42,524 nt of DNA from Sphingobacteriales bacterium TSM_CSM (GTDB lineage: Bacteria > Bacteroidota > Bacteroidia > Chitinophagales > UBA2359). Positions within the stretch are counted from its first letter, which is position 1. Each line of letters starts with the position of its first letter. Shown here one piece after another: positions 36,801 to 42,524 of the stretch. The stretch lies in contig MTCR01000126.1 in assembly GCA_002212725.1 (NCBI GenBank), forward strand, positions 1 through 42,524. The letters run 5' to 3'. A program made the translations under genes and the position numbers. The notes below the pieces were generated by a model. It had not been told where the DNA came from, made no database searches, and saw nothing but the letters and a program-made list of their open reading frames with translations.

Positions 36801-37214
36801 ACCGCCCAACTCAGTGCCTTATCAGACATGGCAGTTACCCAAACAACGCAATCGGCTTATGCCCGCAGCATTCTGCATTTTGTGCAGCATACCCCTTTTA
36901 ACCCCGATATGCCGGTAATTTTGCCCGCAAGCGGTAAAACCACCCCTGTTTTTGCCACCCGGCAAAATTTGCTTTTAACGCTTACCCCCAACCCCGCCGC
37001 AACCAATGTGTTTGTAAACTATAGGGGAACGGAAAAAGAAAACCTGCAAGTGGTATTATACACCATTACAGGTAAAGAACAATTAAGACAAAACATGCTG
37101 TATGGCAATGCTCAACTGCATGCCGCTAACCTACCCGCCGGATTATATCTCTGCGTTGTGCAAAATGAAACAGGCAGTATAATAGCGCAAGAAAAGTTAT
37201 CAATTGTTAGGTAA
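33872..37214 (+). CDS. T9SS-secreted metzincin-like/beta-helix protein, out of frame at a poly-G tract
   Basis: The gene is split by one base. Codons from the ATG at 33872 give a hydrophobic signal sequence (VLAPLCISLFVIW) and then run into ten G. In this assembly the frame then leaves the gene. With nine G it continues GGVNCLYAQNNGFQW, a good signal-peptide cleavage region, and joins the long frame that has its first ATG at 34035, giving about 1,113 residues. The body contains HEVLHLYGGEH (His at about 272), which fits the metzincin HExxHxxGxxH zinc motif. A long right-handed beta-helix-like region follows (about 370-750, with NCRIGLYMAG and VKNNYFLNC). A helical segment (about 810-930) and a T9SS sorting domain (LTPNPAATNVFVNY, ending LSIVR) close it. 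Translation from 34035 alone would lack a signal peptide. A sequencing error is the main alternative to phase variation. Confidence 0.8.
33948..33957 (+). repeat. Homopolymer tract of 10 G inside a signal-peptide coding region
   Basis: Ten G follow ATAT. The tract falls at the end of the hydrophobic core of the signal peptide. Lengths of 9 or 12 join the signal peptide to the body in frame; 10 or 11 do not. Long G runs are classic slippage sites, and also error-prone in some sequencing chemistries. Confidence 0.95.
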
Positions 37215-37281
37215 CCCCTATTTTGTTAATCCCTTCTGCCTCTACCAATGGAAGTATGGGCAGAAGGAAAACTCATTTTAC

Positions 37282-38892
37282 ATGAAATACTTACTTCAAT
37301 CATTAATGATGTTGGCAGTAATAGAAATTTATGCCCAAACGCCGCTTACCTACAACAAGTTCTACAGTTCCGATACGGTAAACATGTTTAGCAACGGTAC
37401 CAATATACTGCCCTATACCGATACTTCTTTTGTGGTAGCCAATACTTTTTACAGCAATTACTACCACAAAAACGGATTAGAACTTATTCATTTCAACTAC
37501 AATGGACAGGTGATATGGCGGCGAGTGAATATCATAAACTTGGAAGGGTTTTACATTAATGGATTTGGGGAACTCATAAGAACACAAAACGGCGGTTTTG
37601 CATTTATATCGTTCAGAAATCCGTATTGGACGGGCGATATGCACGATGCCCACCTGATGTTGTTTGACTCTTTGGGCATTTTTGAACAGGAAAAACTATA
37701 CACCCGATATCCGGGTTCGGTAGATAGGGCATTTGCAGGCTGCCAGACCTCTGACGGCGGATTTTTGCTTGCCGGGTTCACCTTCGACATTGTTGATTTC
37801 ACGGCAGACACTACTAACATTTACGTGGTCAGAACCAATGCTGAGGGCGATACTATATGGACAAAAATGTTTGATTACGGAAAAGATGAACGGGCAGGCA
37901 TCGTAAAAGAAGATTACGACGGTGGTTATCTCATAGGCGGCTTTACTGCTACATTCACCTATACAGAAAGTGATGGCACCGGCGACGGCGATGGATTAAT
38001 ATACAAGCTCAATACCGATGGCTCTGTACGCTGGATGCTAAACATTGGCACATGGGATGACGATTGCGATGCCTATATTGTGCCTTGTAAAACAGAACCC
38101 GGTAAATACTATGTATGGAGTTGCAAGGGTATAAGTTTTTTTGGAATTGATAGTGAAGCAAGATTGTACTACCTTGCCAAAATGGACAGCACAGGCTATA
38201 CCTATTGGCGTACCGAATTTACCGGTCAAACCAAAAATATACAAAAAGCGATAGAAATGCCTGATGGTAAAATTTTATTGGTGGGATATGATAGTTTCGG
38301 GGACGGATACTCATGGTGCTTCCCTGATTGGGGTTGGATGGCATTGTTAGATAGTACCGGTACCGTTCTTTGGGATAGAACATTCTATTTGTATGACGAG
38401 GAAACTATCTATGGCTATGCCTGGCTTACTGATGCCATACCCGCTACAGATGGGGGCTATATTGTTGTGGGTAGATACGATTTGCAATTACAACCATTAG
38501 CATTACCAATGACGCATGTATGGCTGTTAAAGGTAGATGAAAACGGCTGCATAACCCCCGGGTGCAATGAAAATTTAATTTTTTTAAGCACAAATGAAAC
38601 ACAATTAATGCCCCTTTCAAATAAAGAAGCATTGGTACAAATATACCCCAACCCCGCCCAAAACATGGTAACGGTTACCTACAATTTATACAACCAACAG
38701 CAAAACTCAAAGGCAGAGGCGCAACTGTACCTCTATAATGCATCGGGTAAACTGGTATTCCAAACCGTTTTACAGGGGGCGGGTACAGAAACCATATCAA
38801 TAGCTCATTTGCCTGCCGGCATATATTTTTGCCAAGTTATTGCTGATAGCGGCAAAACCCTGTGGCACCAAAAACTGCTGGTAGTAAAATAG
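37282..38892 (+). CDS. T9SS-secreted propeller-like repeat protein
   Basis: The 536-residue protein begins with a signal peptide (MKYLLQSLMMLAVIEIYAQ) and ends in a T9SS type A sorting domain (IYPNPAQNMVTVTY, ending LLVVK). The middle is made of about six repeats of roughly 50-70 residues. Each has the form 'T-x-DGG-(F/Y)-(L/I)-(L/I)-x-G-(F/Y)' followed by 'V-x-(K/R)-x-(N/D)-x-(D/E)-G-(D/N)-x-x-W'. Examples are TSDGGFLLAGFT with VVRTNAEGDTIWTKMFDYG, and DYDGGYLIGGFT with IYKLNTDGSVRWML. This looks like a beta-propeller or related blade repeat common in Bacteroidota exported proteins. The ligand is unknown. The ATG at 37282 is used because it starts the signal peptide. The gene begins 67 bases after the G-tract gene and ends at a strong hairpin. 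Confidence 0.85.
   Translation: MKYLLQSLMMLAVIEIYAQTPLTYNKFYSSDTVNMFSNGTNILPYTDTSFVVANTFYSNYYHKNGLELIHFNYNGQVIWRRVNIINLEGFYINGFGELIRTQNGGFAFISFRNPYWTGDMHDAHLMLFDSLGIFEQEKLYTRYPGSVDRAFAGCQTSDGGFLLAGFTFDIVDFTADTTNIYVVRTNAEGDTIWTKMFDYGKDERAGIVKEDYDGGYLIGGFTATFTYTESDGTGDGDGLIYKLNTDGSVRWMLNIGTWDDDCDAYIVPCKTEPGKYYVWSCKGISFFGIDSEARLYYLAKMDSTGYTYWRTEFTGQTKNIQKAIEMPDGKILLVGYDSFGDGYSWCFPDWGWMALLDSTGTVLWDRTFYLYDEETIYGYAWLTDAIPATDGGYIVVGRYDLQLQPLALPMTHVWLLKVDENGCITPGCNENLIFLSTNETQLMPLSNKEALVQIYPNPAQNMVTVTYNLYNQQQNSKAEAQLYLYNASGKLVFQTVLQGAGTETISIAHLPAGIYFCQVIADSGKTLWHQKLLVVK
38647..38877 (+). repeat. Sorting-domain DNA repeat, copy A
   Basis: This 231-base segment encodes the sorting domain of the 37282 gene. 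It is identical to 41105-41335 apart from three T-to-C changes, so 228 of 231 bases match, counted by eye. The match stops abruptly in the last few codons. Confidence 0.95.
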
Positions 38893-38904
38893 CCTCCATA
38901 TTTT

Positions 38905-38940
38905 ATTGCCTGCAAGCCGCGGTCGCGGTTTGCAGGCAAT
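38905..38940 (+). terminator. Strong hairpin terminator-like element
   Basis: Bases 38905-38920 pair with 38925-38940 through 16 pairs, including one G-T wobble, around a GGTC loop. It lies 13 bases after the stop codon of the propeller gene. The 3' side reads GTATTTAATC, a weak T run, so it may slow rather than fully stop transcription. Confidence 0.7.
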
Positions 38941-38975
38941 GTATTTAATCACCCACACACATAAAATAATCACCC

Positions 38976-40856
38976 ATGAAAACAATTAAGTTTATCATAG
39001 TGGTAAGCATTTTTTATGCCACCACCCTAGTTGCGCAAGAAAAATATTTTGAAAAGACTTACGCATGGACACAAAATCATAGTGGTAGGATTATATCAAT
39101 TATGGACAATGGCAATTATTTAATCAACTGTGGTTACTATATTGTTGGAAATGATACTAATTCGTCGGCGTTATTGAGTATAACTCCAAGCGGGGAGTTA
39201 GTTTTTTTGGAACAATATGTAGAAAACGACTATGAAAATATAGTTAGAGAAGCAATTAAAAACGACACCGGTTATTTATTAGCCGGTTGGAATCGGATGT
39301 TCACTGCTGAACTGCAAACGTATATTTATCTCCTGAAAACAGATTTTGATGGCAATAAAATTGGTTCAACATATCTTAGCCCTGATGATTATGAATGTGG
39401 GGTATATACAGGTTTTATAACCTTTGATGGCGGGTATATGTTAGGAGGGTTTGTAATTCCCTATTTAAGTTCGCCATTTTTTCACGAACCATATTTAATA
39501 AAACTGGATATCTTAGGACAGGTTCAATGGTCGCGAATTTACGATAATTATGGAGCTAATAATTGGATTGTAGAAATGTTGCCTTCCGAAGACGGCGGTG
39601 CATATTTGCTCCTTCAAACCAACTATTGGGCGTTTGGCGGCGATATGGCCTTACTCCGAATTGACTCTTTGGGCAATATTGTATGGGAAAAAAACTACGA
39701 TTTTAATCCATATCCCAGTGTTCCAGATGCAAGCGACCAAACAGACTATGCCCGAAGCCTCACCCGCACCTTAGACGGAGGTTTCTTAATAACCGGTTAT
39801 ATTGATACTTTGGTGAATTATGTTCCTCAAATTGAATTATACCAATTCCGCAGTTATGGAGCCGTTTTTAAAACAGATTCATTGGGCGAGGTAGAGTGGA
39901 TAACTTTTGAACATTGTGGTCAGGATTCTCCTCCTACTGCTGCCAGTCAGCTACCCGATAGCAGTTATGTCCTATGTGGTTCACGTTTTTTTCCTATTGT
40001 TCCCGGTGAACCGGCCGAGCAAAAAGACATCGAATTGTTTAAATTAGATCCGGATGGCAATACCTTGTGGGCTCGTTATTATGGCGGCGCATTTAATGAT
40101 TACGCCTTTGACATGATACCCACCCCTGATGACGGCTTTATCCTTTGCGGCAGAAAAGAGTTTATAGATTATGCGGCAGATACCGGCATGGCTTATGTGT
40201 ATGTCATCAAAACCAACTGCATGGGTCTGCTCACCGAGCCGGAAGCTGCTTTTGCCTACGAACCTTCGGGAGGAAACCAAATAACGTTTACCAACCTCTC
40301 CCTCTACGCCTACCCCGACAGCATAGACGGCGGCTATTACATCTGGGATTTTGGCGATGGCAGCCCGCCCTACCTCTGCGGGCAAGGCTACGCCCCCTGC
40401 ACCGGCAATACCCTTACCCACCAATACGCCACCCCGGGTACCTACACCGCCACCCTTACCGCCATAGTCTGCTCAGATACCAGCACGGTACAAGCACTCA
40501 TAGATACAGAAGGCTCTGGCGGAACGGTAGGCACGGCAGAAAATTCCCCTTCCCGAGTACTCGGGAGGTCAGGGGTGGTCGGGGTGGTAGTTTACCCCAA
40601 TCCTGCCCAAAACACCCTGCAAATCTTAGTTCCCCCACTTTTCAAGGGGGGGCTGGGGGGGATTTTACTACAGTTCTACACCCTCACCGGTCAGTTGGTA
40701 TTGCAAACCACGCTTGTTTCGACAGGCTCAACAACCGCAGATTCAGCAAGCAAAACCATATCGGTGGCGCATTTACCGGCGGGCGTGTATGTTTGCCGGT
40801 GGCAACAGGCGGCAGGCGGCGCATCGGGGTATATAAAAGTGGCGGTGGTGCATTAA
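38976..40856 (+). CDS. T9SS-secreted propeller-like protein with PKD domain and repeat-laden sorting domain
   Basis: The 626-residue protein has a signal peptide (FIIVVSIFYATTLVAQ) and propeller-like repeats similar to the previous gene (FDGGYMLGGFV, SEDGGAYLLLQ, LDGGFLITGYI, PDDGFILCGRK). A PKD domain follows (about 420-510, with YYIWDFGDGSPPYLCG and HQYATPGTYTATL). The sorting domain covers about 535-626 (VYPNPAQNTLQIL, AHLPAGVYVCRW, IKVAVVH). Its coding sequence holds short repeats translated in frame: VLGRSGVVGVVV, PPLFKGGLGGI and a Ser/Thr-rich turn. The first 300 codons look AT-rich, while the PKD and sorting domain are GC-richer. It resembles the gene at 41435 in its first 240 residues, so these are paralogues. 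Its ATG follows the hairpin by 35 bases. Confidence 0.85.
   Translation: MKTIKFIIVVSIFYATTLVAQEKYFEKTYAWTQNHSGRIISIMDNGNYLINCGYYIVGNDTNSSALLSITPSGELVFLEQYVENDYENIVREAIKNDTGYLLAGWNRMFTAELQTYIYLLKTDFDGNKIGSTYLSPDDYECGVYTGFITFDGGYMLGGFVIPYLSSPFFHEPYLIKLDILGQVQWSRIYDNYGANNWIVEMLPSEDGGAYLLLQTNYWAFGGDMALLRIDSLGNIVWEKNYDFNPYPSVPDASDQTDYARSLTRTLDGGFLITGYIDTLVNYVPQIELYQFRSYGAVFKTDSLGEVEWITFEHCGQDSPPTAASQLPDSSYVLCGSRFFPIVPGEPAEQKDIELFKLDPDGNTLWARYYGGAFNDYAFDMIPTPDDGFILCGRKEFIDYAADTGMAYVYVIKTNCMGLLTEPEAAFAYEPSGGNQITFTNLSLYAYPDSIDGGYYIWDFGDGSPPYLCGQGYAPCTGNTLTHQYATPGTYTATLTAIVCSDTSTVQALIDTEGSGGTVGTAENSPSRVLGRSGVVGVVVYPNPAQNTLQILVPPLFKGGLGGILLQFYTLTGQLVLQTTLVSTGSTTADSASKTISVAHLPAGVYVCRWQQAAGGASGYIKVAVVH
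40546..40738 (+). repeat. Cluster of short interspersed repeats inside a coding region
   Basis: Three unlike elements lie within 190 bases. TCCCGAGTACTCGGGA (40551-40566) is a perfect 16-bp palindrome beside GGTCAGGGGTGG. C5-ACTTTTCAA-G7-CT-G7-ATTTT (40632-40666) has C and G runs that can fold back. TTTCGACAGGCTCAAC (40717-40732) matches a motif I remember as a common dispersed bacterial repeat. All are read through in frame. Confidence 0.7.
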
Positions 40857-40894
40857 CTTACAAAAGCTGCCAACTCAAATTCCAGATATTTCGT

Positions 40895-40902
40895 TAGGTT
40901 TG
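40895..40902 (+). promoter_or_regulatory. Bacteroidota -7 box for the orphan sorting-domain gene
   Basis: TAGGTTTG is an exact TAnnTTTG match 19 bases before the ATG at 40922. The orphan sorting-domain reading frame may therefore be transcribed. Confidence 0.5.
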
Positions 40903-40921
40903 TAAGGTAAAACGTAAAAAC

Positions 40922-41350
40922 ATGAACACCTCTACTTTTAACCTGCTTGCCATTGCCAACAGCCGCAGCCAAACGGCATTTAAAGCGCAAACCCTGCTTT
41001 ATTTGGCCCGCGGGTATGAATTTGAGGTAAGTCTGCCCGAGTTGAGCTGGCAAACAGCGTTTAAAAACAAAACCGAAACAAATAGCAACCCCATTTTACT
41101 GCAACCCAACCCCGCCCAAAACACGGTAACGGTTACCTACAATTTATACAACCAACAGCAAAACCCAAAGGCAGAGGCGCAACTGTACCTCTATAATGCA
41201 TCGGGTAAACTGGTATTCCAAACCGTTTTACAGGGGGCGGGCACAGAAACCATATCAATAGCTCATTTGCCTGCCGGCATATATTTTTGCCAAGTTATTG
41301 CTGATAGCGGCAAAACCCTGTGGCACCAAAAACTGGTAATTGTAAGGTAA
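40922..41350 (+). pseudogene. Orphan T9SS sorting-domain gene (cassette or remnant)
   Basis: The 142-residue frame has no signal peptide and no passenger domain. Residues about 8-40 (LLAIANSRSQTAFKAQTLLYLARGYEFE) resemble the linker that often precedes a sorting domain in this phylum. Residues about 60-142 are a complete sorting domain ending KLVIVR. That part is nearly identical in DNA to the sorting domain of the 37282 gene. Without a signal peptide the product should stay in the cytoplasm, so it cannot be secreted as it stands. It could be the tail of a destroyed cargo gene, or a silent donor for gene conversion. An apparent -7 box precedes it. The gene upstream ends 65 bases before it. 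Confidence 0.75.
41105..41335 (+). repeat. Sorting-domain DNA repeat, copy B
   Basis: This is the second copy of the 231-base segment at 38647-38877, in direct orientation 2,458 bases apart, with three differences. Recombination between the copies would delete the whole gene at 38976. Confidence 0.95.
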
Positions 41351-41369
41351 ATTCAAAACTCACATTTGC

Positions 41370-41412
41370 AACCTTAGTTGAAACGGCAACTGCGTCCGCT
41401 TCAACTAAGGTT
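41370..41412. repeat. Inverted repeat between the orphan cassette and the last gene
   Basis: AACCTTAGTTGAA (41370-41382) and TTCAACTAAGGTT (41400-41412) are perfect 13-bp inverted repeats. After one mismatch, three further pairs (CGG/CCG) extend the stem, leaving a 9-base loop. No T run follows, so a terminator is not the natural reading. It may be a short palindromic repeat of the REP type. Confidence 0.75.
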
Positions 41413-41434
41413 ATCACGCTATAACCCGTCGGTC

Positions 41435-42472
41435 ATGAAAAATAAAAACTTGCTCTGTGTTTTGCTGCTTTTTATGAGCTGCATTGGTGCCGCTCAAAGT
41501 AAATATTTTGAAATATCGTACAACTGGGATGACAATAATAATTCAAACGGTTGGTCTATTCTAATGAATAATGCTGGCAACTATGTAATTGGCGGCAATA
41601 CTAAAGACGATAGCCTATTTGCTGAAGATTATCGCCCTTTTTTATTAGAACTAAGCGACTACGGGCAGGTTTTGAGCGTACACGAATACATACACCCCAG
41701 TAACTACCCCGGCTCCATTCTAGACTTTGAATATAATGGACATGAGTATTTTTTAGGAGGGTGGATAAATAAACCGGAGTCAAACACCTATTTATTAAAA
41801 GTTGCTTCTGATTTTACTTTGGAAGAAATGACCGAAGTTGGTACCTTTTCATACCAAAATATTTGCTTAGCAATCTGTAGAACACAAGATAACGGTTATT
41901 TGTTAGGAGGTGAATTTTACCCATTCGCTCCGGCTGATTATACCCACCCATATTTAATAAAAACAGACAGCGCAGGCAATAAACTATGGGATACCATTTA
42001 TTACAACTATGGGAACCCATATTTTAGTTGGATAAGAGATATACAGCCTGACCCCGACGGCGGATACTATCTTATTGGCAGTAACACAGCAACAGGTTTT
42101 ATAGGCGACATACTATTAATGAAAATTGACGAGCAGGGCAACGAACTTTGGCATGAAATTTATGACTATAATATTTTTGAAGAAGAGGCAGTTGCCGAGT
42201 GGGGCGGCAGTATTTTGGTTTGTTCAGGAGGAGGGCTATTAATAAATTCTATTCACCAAAATTATTTAGCCTTTCCTATAAAACCCTTAAAAACAATACT
42301 AATTAAACTTGATGCGAGCAGAAATATAGAATGGGACACCTTTTATAATACCGACTTTGATGGCTTTCAAGCAGCACGCGTAATTCAAACAGCAGATGGC
42401 GGTTTTGTATTAGCAGGTTTACAGTTTCCAACTTCTTCAAGTAGTAATGAAAAGGCGATACTAGTGTTATGA
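41435..42472 (+). CDS. Secreted propeller-like protein ending without a sorting domain
   Basis: The 345-residue frame has a signal peptide (MKNKNLLCVLLLFMSCIGAAQ) and propeller-like repeats. It is paralogous to the 38976 protein: both begin SKYFEISYNW / EKYFEKTYAW and share the blocks DNGYLLGGEF / FDGGYMLGGF and HPYLIKTDSAGNKLW / EPYLIKLDILGQVQW. It stops with SSNEKAILVL and a TGA at 42470-42472, about where the paralogue has another 300 residues, including the PKD and sorting domains. The following 52 bases are AT-rich with several stops and do not continue the protein in any frame. It is therefore probably truncated, by a rearrangement or point change near 42460, and would be exported to the periplasm but not through the T9SS. 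The region beyond the window could alter this. The ATG at 41435 starts the signal peptide. Confidence 0.75.
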   Translation: MKNKNLLCVLLLFMSCIGAAQSKYFEISYNWDDNNNSNGWSILMNNAGNYVIGGNTKDDSLFAEDYRPFLLELSDYGQVLSVHEYIHPSNYPGSILDFEYNGHEYFLGGWINKPESNTYLLKVASDFTLEEMTEVGTFSYQNICLAICRTQDNGYLLGGEFYPFAPADYTHPYLIKTDSAGNKLWDTIYYNYGNPYFSWIRDIQPDPDGGYYLIGSNTATGFIGDILLMKIDEQGNELWHEIYDYNIFEEEAVAEWGGSILVCSGGGLLINSIHQNYLAFPIKPLKTILIKLDASRNIEWDTFYNTDFDGFQAARVIQTADGGFVLAGLQFPTSSSSNEKAILVL

Positions 42473-42524
42473 CATTTTAATTTTGGTTATTAATTTGGTA
42501 GTACCTGTTTTTGAGTTTTTCACG

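Noticed and set aside
41370..41412. Possible integron attC site
   Set aside because: The arms lack the paired core sites expected of attC (RYYYAAC and GTTRRRY at the ends with an asymmetric stem), and no integrase gene is seen.

Overview
The window looks like a chromosomal segment of a member of the Bacteroidota, probably from the Saprospiria/Chitinophagia side of the phylum. Four things point there. Several secreted proteins end in a type IX secretion system (T9SS) C-terminal sorting domain. A gliding-motility lipoprotein of the GldB family is present. Starts lack Shine-Dalgarno sequences. Many genes are preceded by the Bacteroidota -7 box TAnnTTTG. I saw no tRNA, rRNA, CRISPR array, transposase-type insertion sequence or prophage. 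Finer taxonomy cannot be read from the sequence.

Bases 1-33,500 are mostly ordinary chromosome with short operons on both strands. In order they hold: a terminator of an off-window gene; a SRAP/YedK DNA-protein crosslink protein (-); a glutamate-cysteine-ligase-like protein fused to two CBS domains; a membrane-anchored unknown; glutamyl-tRNA reductase hemA; a SAM methyltransferase and an RDD membrane protein (both -); a CoA transferase, an OsmC-like protein and serine acetyltransferase cysE; a T9SS-secreted Ig-like protein; a PHP-domain lipoprotein and GldB (both -); the N-terminal half of a split MetH; a 1,257-residue M43 metalloprotease (-); an OmpA-like lipoprotein; gmhB and a giant GH18 chitinase that also carries a lysozyme-like module (both -); a PI-PLC-X lipoprotein; an Rpn/PD-(D/E)XK nuclease-like protein with a (EGKL)n tract (-); a lipoprotein MsrA (-); a complete pyruvate carboxylase; a HIT protein and a small lipoprotein (both -).

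Bases 33,500-42,524 are different: a run of plus-strand T9SS cargo genes. The first encodes a metzincin-like/beta-helix protein whose signal peptide is separated from the body by a 10-G tract. With 10 G the gene is out of frame; with 9 G it gives a full secreted protein with a good signal peptide. It is followed by two propeller-like T9SS proteins, an orphan sorting-domain gene with its own apparent promoter, and a third propeller-like gene that stops without a sorting domain. The orphan sorting domain is identical to that of an upstream gene at 228 of 231 bases. Passenger regions are visibly AT-rich and the C-terminal ends GC-richer. One sorting domain contains several short repeats read in frame.

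The best candidate for an undescribed system is this last region: a surface-protein locus combining a possible phase-variable signal peptide with recombining sorting-domain cassettes. A sequencing error in the G tract is the main alternative and must be excluded first.
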